A stretch of 64,000 bases of DNA from Rhodopseudomonas sp. GTDB lineage: Bacteria; Pseudomonadota; Alphaproteobacteria; Rhizobiales; Xanthobacteraceae. Below are positions 44,637 to 53,344 of the stretch, one piece after another. Below the pieces are notes generated by a model. It was given only the letters and a program-made list of their open reading frames with translations. It was not told the origin of the DNA and made no database searches. A program made the translations under genes and the position numbers. The stretch spans positions 186,001 to 250,000 of the forward strand of contig NZ_JACABA010000005.1 of the NCBI RefSeq assembly GCF_013377015.1, in the 5' to 3' direction. How positions within the stretch are numbered: the first letter of the stretch is position 1; each line of letters opens with the position of its first letter.

Positions 44637-45281
44637 TCACTTTGAGGCGGTCTTGTTCGCCATGTTCACCACTTGCACCCGGCGGTTCGACGGGTCGAGC
44701 GGCGCGGCGGGATCCTTGGGCTTGCTCTTGCCGTAGCCGACAGTCACCAGGTCACTGCCCGCGATCCCGAATTTCTCGACTAGCGCCCGCTTGATCGAAT
44801 CGGCCCGGCGCTCGGACAGGTCCTTGTTGTAGGCCTCGCCGCCGACACCGTCGGTGTGTCCAGCTACGACGAAGGTCGAGCCCTTCAGTTCGGGATTGGA
44901 CAGCGCTTTGCCTAGCGCATCGACCGCAGGCCCTGCCCGCTCGCTGATCTTGGCGGAGTTGTAGTCGAAGGTGATTTCCAGATCGATATTCGGCTTGTCC
45001 TGGGCGATGGCGGCGATCTGCTCGCGTTCGCCGGAGGACAGCGATCGCGTGGTCCGATTGCGCAGCGTGCTGACGAAGCGCCCTTCGTCCGGATTCGGCG
45101 CCGGCGTGGCGGCCGAGAGACCACGCGTCAGCGGCTTCTTCGGCGCCAGCGCCTTGATGATCTGATCCTCGGTGACGTCGTCCGCGGCGAATGCCGTTCC
45201 GACGCTCATCGCCAGCCCTGCGCCGATCACGAGGATTGAGCGAAGCGCGCCCAGATTTCGATTTTGCGAGAACTTAAACAT
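44637..45281 (-). CDS. OmpA-family peptidoglycan-binding protein (first of two)
   Basis: A 214-residue exported protein. Signal peptide about 1-33 (LVIGAGLAMSVGTAFAAD), a short linker, then a C-terminal OmpA-like domain with ITFDYNSAKIS, HTDGVGGEAYN, LSERRADSIKRAL and NRRVQVVN, the Asp/Arg pair that binds diaminopimelate in peptidoglycan. The linker contains RTTRSLSSGEREQIAAIAQDKP, nearly repeated in the second OmpA-type protein at 50031. There is no beta-barrel, so it is periplasmic or lipid-free wall-bound. The ATG follows AGGGTGGACC. It borders a caspase-like locus and is probably part of it. Confidence 0.9.
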   Translation of the reverse strand: MFKFSQNRNLGALRSILVIGAGLAMSVGTAFAADDVTEDQIIKALAPKKPLTRGLSAATPAPNPDEGRFVSTLRNRTTRSLSSGEREQIAAIAQDKPNIDLEITFDYNSAKISERAGPAVDALGKALSNPELKGSTFVVAGHTDGVGGEAYNKDLSERRADSIKRALVEKFGIAGSDLVTVGYGKSKPKDPAAPLDPSNRRVQVVNMANKTASK

Positions 45282-45429
45282 GGTCCACCCTCTGTGCTGT
45301 TCGCTCTGCTGGCAGGTGCTATTTGCAAGTGACTTGCGAATCGGCCTCAAAAACTCCTGGTGACTAATCGTCGAGCCAGAGCGATGGAAGGTTCAATCGA
45401 CCCTCACACACGGGTGGAATTGATCCGGA

Positions 45430-46932
45430 CTAGTCGACGCCGTAACCGGCGAACTCCTTTGCGATGTTCGGATCCATGCTCTTGGCATTGGAGATGTCGA
45501 TTTCGCCTTCGGAGATCAATCCGCTGCGTTGTTTGGCCAGGCCGCGTCCATACAGCGAAGAGGTCAATCGCGGATTGATTTTCAGCGCGGCGTCGAAATC
45601 GGCGATGGCGTTCTTGGTCTGGCCGCTCTTGAGGTTGAGCAGCCCGCGGCTGTCGAGCGCGTCGACAAAGTTCGGGCGCAGCCGCAGCGCCTCGTTGCAG
45701 TCCTTCAGCGCAGCCGGCAGGTCGTTGGCGACGGTCCGTGCAAAGCAGCGATTGTTGAATGCCTCGACGTCTTTCGGGTTGAGCCGAATCGCCTCGTTGA
45801 AATCCCTGATCGCCAGCCTGAAGGCGCCCTTGCTGGCGTAGACTTGGCCACGCCGATACAGCGCGTTGCCGTCGGCGGGATTGTCGGCGATCTTGACACT
45901 CAAGGATCTGATTGTCGGATCGTCCGCCAGCGCGAGCTCGAGCCTCTCTTCGGCGCGGCTGTCGGTTGTCGGCGCGACGATGTCGGCTTCCTTGATTTTG
46001 GGAGTTTCCTTCGGCTCTTCCTTGATGGCGACCTTTGGCTCTTCGACTTTCTTCGGGACCACCTTGGGAACTTCGGGGGCGACTATGGCGGTCTTCTGCG
46101 GTGGCCTATCGTCAATTGTGTCGCTCGGCGGCGTCCGTTCGACAACGGTGCCCTTGCCGGATGACACCCGAACCCCGGGGACGAATGAGAATTCGTCCGC
46201 CAGCGACGATGAGATCCACGGTACCTGCTCGCTGCGCGACGCCCGCGTAACGCCGACCCGGGTACGGTTGAGCGTTTCTTCCGCCGTCAGGCTGGGAACG
46301 CGGATCTCCTTGAGCAACTCGCTCACGAACAGACTATGGTCGCTGCCATTGTCGCTGACCACTGAACTGAGCGCGGCCGAATACATCACCAGCGTTCCGC
46401 CCGGCGCGATGATCGGCGCCAGCCCCGCAGAGAAACTGCGGAAGCGGCGCTCAAACGGATTGCGCCGCGACGCATCGACCAGCGCGATCTTGACGCTCGC
46501 ACCCCGGCTGTTGATTTCGCTCAGCACGGTCTCGAGGCTGAAGCCGTCGCGACGAACGTCGGGCTCGGTCCAGATCTGCGCATCGATCGGAATCATGTAG
46601 CTTTGACGATTGGACTGAATTCCGAACCCGCTGAAGAAAACCAGCGCGACCGAGCCCGGCTTGATACTGCCGTAAAGCCGATCGAATGCCCGGCGCATTC
46701 CGTCGATGGTGAGATTTTCGCCCAGATCGACGTCGAAACCATCGCGCTTCAGTTCGTCGGCGAGATCGCGGGCATCGTTGATCGGTTCTTTCAGCGGCTT
46801 TTCGCTGTCCGGATATTTTGCGTTGCCTATCACCAGCGCGACACGGTCGCCCCGATTCTCCGCCGCCACCGATGGGGCGACCAGTGCGACGGACAAGGCT
46901 AGGATAACCAAGAAGGCAATGCGGATTTTCAT
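45430..46932 (-). CDS. Catalytically dead caspase-like protein with TPR repeats
   Basis: A 500-residue exported protein. Signal peptide 1-24 (FLVILALSVALVAPSVAAE). Residues 28-270 have the caspase/peptidase C14 fold (RVALVIGNAKYPDSEKPL), but the catalytic His is Phe103 (FFSGFGIQ in place of YYAGHG) and the catalytic Cys is Ser155 (VDASRRNPF in place of LDACRDNPF). Both changes point to a pseudo-protease. A Pro/Lys/Glu-rich linker (about 275-345) leads to four TPR units (about 345-500; ALYRRGQVYASKGAF, AFNNRCFARTVAND, ALDSRGLLNLKSGQ, SLYGRGLAKQRSG). The start at 46932 gives the signal peptide directly. A regulatory partner of the intact caspase encoded at 47662 is inferred. Confidence 0.85.
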   Translation of the reverse strand: MKIRIAFLVILALSVALVAPSVAAENRGDRVALVIGNAKYPDSEKPLKEPINDARDLADELKRDGFDVDLGENLTIDGMRRAFDRLYGSIKPGSVALVFFSGFGIQSNRQSYMIPIDAQIWTEPDVRRDGFSLETVLSEINSRGASVKIALVDASRRNPFERRFRSFSAGLAPIIAPGGTLVMYSAALSSVVSDNGSDHSLFVSELLKEIRVPSLTAEETLNRTRVGVTRASRSEQVPWISSSLADEFSFVPGVRVSSGKGTVVERTPPSDTIDDRPPQKTAIVAPEVPKVVPKKVEEPKVAIKEEPKETPKIKEADIVAPTTDSRAEERLELALADDPTIRSLSVKIADNPADGNALYRRGQVYASKGAFRLAIRDFNEAIRLNPKDVEAFNNRCFARTVANDLPAALKDCNEALRLRPNFVDALDSRGLLNLKSGQTKNAIADFDAALKINPRLTSSLYGRGLAKQRSGLISEGEIDISNAKSMDPNIAKEFAGYGVD

Positions 46933-47158
46933 TCGACGCCGGTCCACGCTATGGGGCGCCGATCCCAAGCTTGCGCCGCGGCGACCTTACTCCACACAAT
47001 TGACATTATCAAACCGGGCCGGCCACGGCTGTCAACCGCCCGCGATACTTTCGCCGCGGAGGAAGATTGATCCCGCCCCGTGCGATGTCGCAAAGATGTA
47101 GCAATCATTGAGCCATCGCCACCGATGTGCAAGAGCCACCGCGCTGCAACCGAGATCG

Positions 47159-47536
47159 TCAGTAACCGACGCCCAACATCAGGACGAAGTGCCGGCCGCA
47201 CCAAGATCCCGAACATTCTCTGTCGTCGCTGCTGGCAGCGGTGCGGCGATAGGGCCGGCTGGTTGCAATCCGGTGTTGCTTCGCGACCGGCGAGGCAGAA
47301 GACGCCATCGCCCGGGAGACTGATCCCTCTGCGCCGCTTGCCGGCAGCGATGAAGCCGATCGACTCTTTTCCCCTGCGACATTGGTCGCCGCGGCAACTG
47401 GGACAATAGCATCAGCGCCGACCGACTCAGTGGTGGCCGCCATGCTCGCATTGGCCGCTGCCTGCACGACGCACAGGACGGCGGCGAAGCTCGCCGCCCC
47501 GATCACGCGCCAGATCTGGCTGGGATAGCTGGCCAT
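47159..47536 (-). CDS. Small secreted protein with C-terminal CSGSWCGR motif
   Basis: A 125-residue protein of unknown function. A Sec signal peptide covers about residues 1-33 (FAAVLCVVQAAANASMAAT), the middle is Ser/Ala-rich and low-complexity, and the C-terminus ends CSGSWCGRHFVLMLGVGY, two cysteines that could form a disulfide followed by a hydrophobic tail. The ATG at 47536 follows GTGAGGTC; a 30-residue upstream extension is possible but unlikely. It lies between the two caspase-like genes. The C-terminal hydrophobic GVG-aromatic end resembles the end of the caspase at 47662. Confidence 0.65.
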   Translation of the reverse strand: MASYPSQIWRVIGAASFAAVLCVVQAAANASMAATTESVGADAIVPVAAATNVAGEKSRSASSLPASGAEGSVSRAMASSASPVAKQHRIATSRPYRRTAASSDDRECSGSWCGRHFVLMLGVGY

Positions 47537-47661
47537 GGATGACCTCACTTTTCGCTTCAAGGCGGGGCGGCGGCTTAGCTGCCTCACCGATTGAGCCTGC
47601 GTTAACAAAATGTTCCGAACCGACAATCGCCACCTTAGGTGTTGCGCCGACCGAGAAAAGT

Positions 47662-49833
47662 TCAGAAGCCGACGCCGATCATTGCGGCCCCGCCGCCGTG
47701 GCCGCCGCTCGGTCGCGAAGCGGCTTGCTGACGGGCCCGCGGTTCCGGCCGGGGTTGCCGCGGCGCTTCGCGCTCGGCTTGTCGCTTGCCCTCCTTCTTC
47801 CGGGTGGCACGGCGGTCTTCTTCCTCCTCGTCGCGGTTGCGGCGCGACGCGGTCGCCGGCGTCTCCTTCTTCTTCTCGGCAACGCAGGTGTCACCCTTCG
47901 CGATTTCGCCCGACTTGCATTCCAGCGGGCAGACCCGACCGGTTTGGGCGGTCAGTTCGGACACCAGATCTTCGGTCACCTGCACATCATCCGACGGCTT
48001 GTCGCCCGCTTTGCCCTTGATCGAGAGGTAGCGGCCGAGCGCGGCCTTGGTGGAAGGACGAAGCGTGCCGTCACGGCTGCCCGGATCGCAGCCGAGACGG
48101 GCGAGTTGGGTCTGCGCCGAACGGACCAGCTCCGGCGAGTTCGGCAATTCCGCTGCACGCTTCGCCGCTTCCGCGCTGAATTTTTCGAGCGCGGCGGTGA
48201 CCTGGGGCTGCAACCGGGTGCAGGTCACGGTCTTGGCGAAACTCTTCATGTCATCGAGTCCCGAACCCTCGCTGCCCTTGGCGCTCAGTTCATCGAATTT
48301 CGGCTGTTGCTGTTTGCAGGCGGCTTCCTGCGCTGATGCCACTTCGGCCTTGCGGCGTTCTTCTTCGGCCTGCCTTGCCTGCCGCTCGCTTTCGGCCCGC
48401 AACTTCGCGGCTTCCGCGGCCGCCTTGTTCTTTTCCGCCTCTTCGGCCTTCAGTCTTGACTCGGCGGATTTGCGTTCGGCCTCCAGGGCCTTGGCTTTCA
48501 GCTCGGCTTCCGCCTGTTTGGCGCGACGTTCGTCCTCATCCCGTTTTCTGGCGGCGGCTTGTTCGGCCTTCTTTTGAGCGGCCTCGATCCGGGCCTCCTC
48601 CGCGGCCCGGGCGGCCGCCTCGCGCTCGGCGCGGGCCTTGTCCTCGCGCTCCTGCGCGGCCTTCTCAAGCAGTTGCATACGTTGCTGGGCAGTGATCGCG
48701 AGCGGCGAATCCGGGTAGCGCTTGATGAATTTCTGCAGCTCCTTCGTATCGTTGCTGTCCTTGATCCGGTCCCAGTCCAGTGTCTCCTTCGAGCTCGGCT
48801 CCCGACCCGGCGCGATGGTGTTGGGAGCGACCGCGGTCACGGCGACATTGCCAGGCGTTTTCGCGGCCGGCGCGGGGACCTGATCGGCCAAGCTTGCGAT
48901 CTGTGCGCGCGCCAGATCGGCGTAGAAACCGGTCTTGTAGGTCCCGAGAAAGACTTCCCAAGCCCGGCGCGACCCGATCTTGGCGACCAGCTCGTAGTCG
49001 GCTTTGACGCCGCTGTCGTCGGCGACGGACGGTTTTTCCACCGCCGGGGGAGGCACCAGCGAGATGTTGCCGCCGCCCAGCGACCCGTAGACGAACGGCT
49101 CCTGCTTGTTGCCGGTGGACTTCAGGACCTCGTCGCGCACCCGGCCGAACGCCAGCCGGATGTCCAAGCCGGGAATCGTCAGACTCTTCAGAACGGCAGC
49201 GGTGAACGGGCTGTGGTCGCCTTCGCCGTCCTCGGCGGTCGATCCGGCCTTGGCGGCGTAGGCGATCAGGGTATCGGCGCTGGTCGGCTCGACTTTGCCA
49301 AGGCCCGAATTCACCGAACGATTGGCGACCTTGCGCTCGCGGCGCATCTTAACTGTAAACGGGTTGTCGCGACAGGCATCGAGAATCACCACGCGCAATC
49401 TCTGCGCGCCGTCTGCGGACGCCACCATCCGTTCCAGCGGGATCGCTTCGTCGTCGGCATCCCGATCGCTGGCCAGCCGCGCATCCACCGGGATCAGATA
49501 GTTGGTGCCGCCGATCTCAATGCCGTGTCCAGCATAATAGATCACTGCGATATCCGCATGGTCGGCGTCGGCCTCAAATTTGCGAATCGCGCGCTTGAAA
49601 TCAAGGTTGCCGACATTGATCGCGGAAGTGACCTCATAGCCCGTGTCCTTGAACATCTGCGCCACGGAGGCCGCGTCGCGCGACGGATTGGGCAATTGCG
49701 GGACGGTCTGATAGGACGAATTGCCGATCACAAGCGCCACCCGCTTGTCGGCCAACGCCAGACTCGATGACAGAACCATCGCCAGGACGGTTCCACCAAT
49801 CATCGCCGCGATTTGAGCCAAACGCTCGATCAT
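47662..49833 (-). CDS. Exported caspase-family (peptidase C14) protease with coiled coil and C-terminal domain
   Basis: A 723-residue protein. Signal peptide about 1-28 (LAMVLSSSLALAD). The caspase domain (30-265) has an intact dyad: His103 (YYAGHGIEIGG) and Cys154 (ILDACRDNPF). A linker follows, then a highly charged Ala/Glu/Lys/Arg coiled coil (about 370-480), a helical segment (LVRSAQTQLARLGCDPGSRDGTLRPSTKAALGRY is peptidoglycan-binding-like), a CPLECKSGEIAKGDTC motif, a basic low-complexity stretch and a final Gly-rich GGAAMIGVGF. The ATG at 49833 is preferred to an in-frame GTG at 49848. Bacterial caspase homologs cut after basic or acidic residues in stress and defence; here export suggests an envelope role. 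Confidence 0.88.
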   Translation of the reverse strand: MIERLAQIAAMIGGTVLAMVLSSSLALADKRVALVIGNSSYQTVPQLPNPSRDAASVAQMFKDTGYEVTSAINVGNLDFKRAIRKFEADADHADIAVIYYAGHGIEIGGTNYLIPVDARLASDRDADDEAIPLERMVASADGAQRLRVVILDACRDNPFTVKMRRERKVANRSVNSGLGKVEPTSADTLIAYAAKAGSTAEDGEGDHSPFTAAVLKSLTIPGLDIRLAFGRVRDEVLKSTGNKQEPFVYGSLGGGNISLVPPPAVEKPSVADDSGVKADYELVAKIGSRRAWEVFLGTYKTGFYADLARAQIASLADQVPAPAAKTPGNVAVTAVAPNTIAPGREPSSKETLDWDRIKDSNDTKELQKFIKRYPDSPLAITAQQRMQLLEKAAQEREDKARAEREAAARAAEEARIEAAQKKAEQAAARKRDEDERRAKQAEAELKAKALEAERKSAESRLKAEEAEKNKAAAEAAKLRAESERQARQAEEERRKAEVASAQEAACKQQQPKFDELSAKGSEGSGLDDMKSFAKTVTCTRLQPQVTAALEKFSAEAAKRAAELPNSPELVRSAQTQLARLGCDPGSRDGTLRPSTKAALGRYLSIKGKAGDKPSDDVQVTEDLVSELTAQTGRVCPLECKSGEIAKGDTCVAEKKKETPATASRRNRDEEEEDRRATRKKEGKRQAEREAPRQPRPEPRARQQAASRPSGGHGGGAAMIGVGF

Positions 49834-49949
49834 GTTGTTTCCAGCCACCGCTTGCGCTTAGGCAGGTCCTTATCAAGAGCAGAACGAGGCTTGCTAACGG
49901 CCTAGCCGACGGCAAAAGGCGAAATGCGCGATAATAGTGTAACGACAAC

Positions 49950-50019
49950 CCGGTTGCTGATCAATCGCCGGCAACCGGATGGCCGCCACGGCTACATGGT
50001 TTTGCGGCCGTGGCGGCCA
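49950..50019 (-). terminator. Two hairpins downstream of the second OmpA-type gene
   Basis: TGGCCGCCACGGC (49980-49992) pairs with GCCGTGGCGGCCA (50007-50019), a perfect 13-base stem only 12 bases past the gene's stop. A second stem, CCGGTTGC/GCAACCGG (49950-49978), follows. No T-run is present, so this may be transcript-stabilising or a weak, factor-dependent terminator. Confidence 0.45.
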
Positions 50020-50030
50020 CCAGACCTATT

Positions 50031-50663
50031 CTATTTCGAGGCCTCTTCGCGTTCGGCCAGGTTCACGATCTCGACGCGGCGATTTTCCGCCGCCAACGGG
50101 TCGGCCGGATTCTTCAGGCCTTGCTTGCCATAGCCAGCGGCGATCAGGTTAGTCGCGGGGATGTGATACTTTTCCATCAGGTAACGCCTTACGGTTTCAG
50201 CGCGCCGCTCTGACAGCTTCTGATTGTATTCATCGCTGCCCTTTGCGTCGGTATGGCCACCGAGCATCACGATCGATCCTTTGAGATCGTTGCTGGTCAG
50301 CGCCTCGCCGAGGTTGTTCAGCTGTGGTGCGGCCCGCGGCATCAACTGCGCGGAATTGAACTCGAAGTTGATTTCGAGGTTGATTTTCGGGCGGTTGGCG
50401 GCGATCGCGGCCACCTGTTCGCGGTCACCCGCCGACAGCGAACGGGTCTGGCCGCTCACCCGCTTAATGACCGCCAAGTCGCTGGCGCTGATCGTGGGCC
50501 GGTCGGATGGGCTCAGGCTGCGGGTCTTCGAAACCTTCAACCCCTCCGTGATCTGCTGGGCGGAAAGCTCCCCGGCGTTCGCCGGTACGCCGATCGCGAT
50601 TAAGCCACTCGCCAGAACGGCAACGGCAACGGTTCTGCTCAGAAATTTCTGCCGAATCATCAT
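50031..50663 (-). CDS. OmpA-family peptidoglycan-binding protein (second of two)
   Basis: A 210-residue exported protein and paralog of the one at 44637. Signal peptide about 1-30 (VAVAVLASGLIAIGVPANAG), then a linker with QTRSLSAGDREQVAAIAANRP and an OmpA-like domain (INFEFNSAQLM, HTDAKGSDEYN, LSERRAETVRRYL, NRRVEIVN). Four ATGs lie close together; 50663 has GGAG six bases upstream, and 50660 is almost as good. It is the first gene of the minus-strand caspase/OmpA locus and ends about 200 bases before the caspase start. Confidence 0.9.
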   Translation of the reverse strand: MMIRQKFLSRTVAVAVLASGLIAIGVPANAGELSAQQITEGLKVSKTRSLSPSDRPTISASDLAVIKRVSGQTRSLSAGDREQVAAIAANRPKINLEINFEFNSAQLMPRAAPQLNNLGEALTSNDLKGSIVMLGGHTDAKGSDEYNQKLSERRAETVRRYLMEKYHIPATNLIAAGYGKQGLKNPADPLAAENRRVEIVNLAEREEASK

Positions 50664-51212
50664 GATCATCTCCATCTGGTCGAAGGCATCGCCGGAGCGA
50701 CGAGAGCCGGAACCAACCGCCGCTACCCTGCCCCGGCGCGGAGAGCGCTGCCGTGATCTATGTCACGAAAAATCCGAAAGGGCACAAATGACGTCTTCAG
50801 CGAGTTGGTCGCAAATTGAAACAGCTCAACCTCGACTCCTCCTATCCCGGTTTCGCACACCGAGCGCTCCCTGGAACTCAAAGAATATCGTAGGTTCCGA
50901 CGCCGCTTCAAGACGCCTCTATAAATATCGGGCGGGACGCGGCGCGGCTGGCGAGTCGATCTGTCGGACGGCCGCAGGCGCCGAACCGGCGGACTCCGGA
51001 TGACGTGCCACCGACGGCACCGGATGAGTCACTCTCGACCGGCCTCTTCGTACCTTCCATGTTGCAGTAATGGCACAATGTTTGGAATAGTCGGCTTCTC
51101 CAGAGGGCAATTGCCCGCACTGTCTTGCCCCGCCCAAATGATCTGCCCTAGAAATATTTAGAAACCCGTTTTTGCCGGGATTCGCGAATTCGATCTTTTT
51201 GGGGGCATAGTG
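50664..51212. other. Long intergenic region between OmpA-type and outer-membrane protein genes
   Basis: About 550 bases with no credible gene; open frames there are short, lack start signals and have no family features. It should hold the divergent promoters of the OmpA-type gene and the double-barrel gene. The palindrome GGGCAATTGCCC (51105-51116) lies about 100 bases before the latter, with TTGCAG (51062-51067) upstream as a possible -35 box. Confidence 0.5.
51105..51116. promoter_or_regulatory. Palindrome GGGCAATTGCCC upstream of the outer-membrane protein gene
   Basis: A perfect 12-base palindrome 97 bases before the start codon. It is placed as an operator would be, but no candidate regulator is known. 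Confidence 0.35.
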
Positions 51213-53177
51213 ATGACAATTTTGGTCAACGAGCGTTCGGTCGGGGCACGGAAAGCCAAAAACCGGGTTTTGGCGGGGTTTGCCCTCGCGATGGCTTGCT
51301 CGGTGTCGTCGGTGGCGATGGCGGAATGCACCGGCACTGGCTCGTTCGTGCCCGGCGCGATCGCGGGCTTCAATCCGTCCTCGATCCTCCCCTTCGCGGC
51401 AGGTGGTGCGGTCAATTCGCTGGTTTCGGCTATTAATACTGCCAATACCGCTTTCTTGACCCAGTCCACCGCCTTCGTGAGCGCGCCCGGCAATCCGGCG
51501 CCGAACCAGGAAGGTGGCGGCGTTTGGGCTCGTGCGATCGGCGGCGACATCAAGACCAAGAGCACCAGCACCACGTCGAATGTGACCCTTGGTGGCGTTG
51601 CGGCTCCCGGCACTGTTACCTGTAACAATGAGACCAAGCTCACATTCGCGGGTGCCCAGGTCGGCGCGGACACCTCGATCCTGAATTATAACGGCTGGAA
51701 TTTGCACGTCGGTTCGACAGTCGGCTACATTGGCGCCAAGGCTCGCGACAACTCGTCAGCTGGCGTCCTGAACCCTCGCGGCGGCACGTTCGAGGATACG
51801 CTGCAGGTTCCGTTCGCTGGCGTTTACGCCGCGGTGACTAAGGGTGGCCTGTTCATCGACGGCCAGATCCGGACCGAATACTATCAGAACTCGGTCAACG
51901 ACCCGATCGTCGCGGGCATCTTCAACCAGAAGCTCGATGCTCGCGGGCTCTCGCTCACCGGCAACATCGGCTACAATCAGGCACTCGCGAACAACTGGTT
52001 CATCGAGCCTTCGGCCGGAATCGTGGTTTCCAAGGTTAAGGTCGATCCGCTGAATGTGACCGGTTCGCTGGTGCTGCCGGCCGCCTTCACCCCGGGCGTC
52101 ACCTTCCCCGGCCGGCTGCAGATCGATGATATCAAGAGCACGCTCGGCCGCATCAGCTTGCGCGGCGGCACCACGATCGCCTCCGGCAACATGGTCTGGC
52201 AGCCGTTCGCGATCGCGAGCCTCTATCATGAGTTCGAAGGCTCGGTGACATCGTCGTTCGACAGCGGTCCGGCGACCGCGCAGAGCCTCGGGCCGGTATT
52301 TGCTGCCGTGGCTCCGGCCGGCCGGATCTCGTCGTCCACCATCGGTACTTACGGCCAATTCGGCGTCGGCGTCGCCGGCCAGCTCGTCAACACCGGCCTG
52401 CTGGGATACATTCGTGCCGACTACCGTACCGGTAACAATATCGACGGCTATAGCGTCAATGGCGGCGTTCGGTATCAATTCTCTCCGGATGCCCTCGTGG
52501 CAGGTCCGCGCTACACTAAAGCGGTCAAGGCGCCGGCGTTCACGCAGGCTGCGTATGACTGGACCGGGTTCTTCATCGGCGGCAGCTTCGGCGCGCTCAA
52601 CGGCCGGACTAAATACGAGACCTTTGGCGGTTCCTCCGACCCACGCTTCGCCGGTGCAATCGGCGGTGGCCAAGTCGGTTATGATCGTCAGTTCGGCAAA
52701 TGGGTGGTCGGCGTCGAGGGCAACCTGAATGCGACGAACGCCCACGGCGCTCGTCAATGTCAGTTTGGAATCTTCTTCAACTGCGAAACCAACGTCAATT
52801 ACATGGGCACGGCGACCACAAAGCTCGGTTATGCCTTCTGGAACCGGTCATTGTGGTATGTCCGCGGCGGTGCCGCCTTCGGCGATATGAAGCTCACCAC
52901 CAACTGCAACACCGGTCCGTTCAATGTGTTCGGCGTCGGTGGTTGCGGAGAGGCGACCAAGCGCAACCGCACCGGCTGGACAGTCGGCATCGGCTCGGAA
53001 TTCGCGCTCGCCAACAACTGGTCGGTGCGGACCGAGACCAATTACTTCGACATGGGCACGAAGGATTACGTGCTTCCCGTGACGCTGGTTCCCGGAACGG
53101 TCAAGGAGACCGGCTTCATCTCGACGGTCGGCTTGAACTACCGCTTCTCGGCTGGTCCGGTGATCGCCAAGTATTGA
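51213..53177 (+). CDS. Outer-membrane protein with two apparent beta-barrels in tandem
   Basis: A 654-residue protein. Signal peptide ends near residue 38 (MACSVSSVAMAEC). Residues about 100-423 look like an autotransporter-type barrel (GGVWARAIGGD, TSILNYNGWNLHVGSTVGYIG, LGYIRADYRTGNNIDGY) that ends in the strand GGVRYQF with a final Phe. A short linker leads at about 448 to YDWTGFFIGGSFG, the standard opening of Omp25/Omp31-type eight-strand porin-like barrels, which runs to VGLNYRF near the C-terminus. Each half has its own aromatic end strand. Alternating polar/hydrophobic strands are seen throughout. The ATG at 51213 follows GGGGG; a GTG immediately before it is in frame. Function is unknown. 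Confidence 0.8.
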   Translation: MTILVNERSVGARKAKNRVLAGFALAMACSVSSVAMAECTGTGSFVPGAIAGFNPSSILPFAAGGAVNSLVSAINTANTAFLTQSTAFVSAPGNPAPNQEGGGVWARAIGGDIKTKSTSTTSNVTLGGVAAPGTVTCNNETKLTFAGAQVGADTSILNYNGWNLHVGSTVGYIGAKARDNSSAGVLNPRGGTFEDTLQVPFAGVYAAVTKGGLFIDGQIRTEYYQNSVNDPIVAGIFNQKLDARGLSLTGNIGYNQALANNWFIEPSAGIVVSKVKVDPLNVTGSLVLPAAFTPGVTFPGRLQIDDIKSTLGRISLRGGTTIASGNMVWQPFAIASLYHEFEGSVTSSFDSGPATAQSLGPVFAAVAPAGRISSSTIGTYGQFGVGVAGQLVNTGLLGYIRADYRTGNNIDGYSVNGGVRYQFSPDALVAGPRYTKAVKAPAFTQAAYDWTGFFIGGSFGALNGRTKYETFGGSSDPRFAGAIGGGQVGYDRQFGKWVVGVEGNLNATNAHGARQCQFGIFFNCETNVNYMGTATTKLGYAFWNRSLWYVRGGAAFGDMKLTTNCNTGPFNVFGVGGCGEATKRNRTGWTVGIGSEFALANNWSVRTETNYFDMGTKDYVLPVTLVPGTVKETGFISTVGLNYRFSAGPVIAKY

Positions 53178-53212
53178 GCTGATTACTGATCCGAACGGGC
53201 TAGACCCAAATC

Positions 53213-53252
53213 AATCGGGCGGTCGCTTCCAGCGGCCGCCCGATTTCTTTTG
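53213..53252 (+). terminator. Strong Rho-independent terminator of the outer-membrane protein gene
   Basis: AATCGGGCGG and CCGCCCGATT make a perfect 10-base stem, extended inward by a CGCT/AGCG pair, followed by TTTCTTTT. It is 35 bases past the stop codon. Confidence 0.92.
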
Positions 53253-53344
53253 CGCTTTTGAGACGCGACTGACGAAAGGCATCGGTGGTTGCCTTTGAAC
53301 GCCTGTTGCTGCGATGATCGAAAAGAAATCAGGGCGGGACGAAC

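Noticed and set aside
47539-48336. Plus-strand frame opposite the caspase C-terminus
   Set aside because: Antisense to the charged coiled-coil coding region; composition is a complement artefact.
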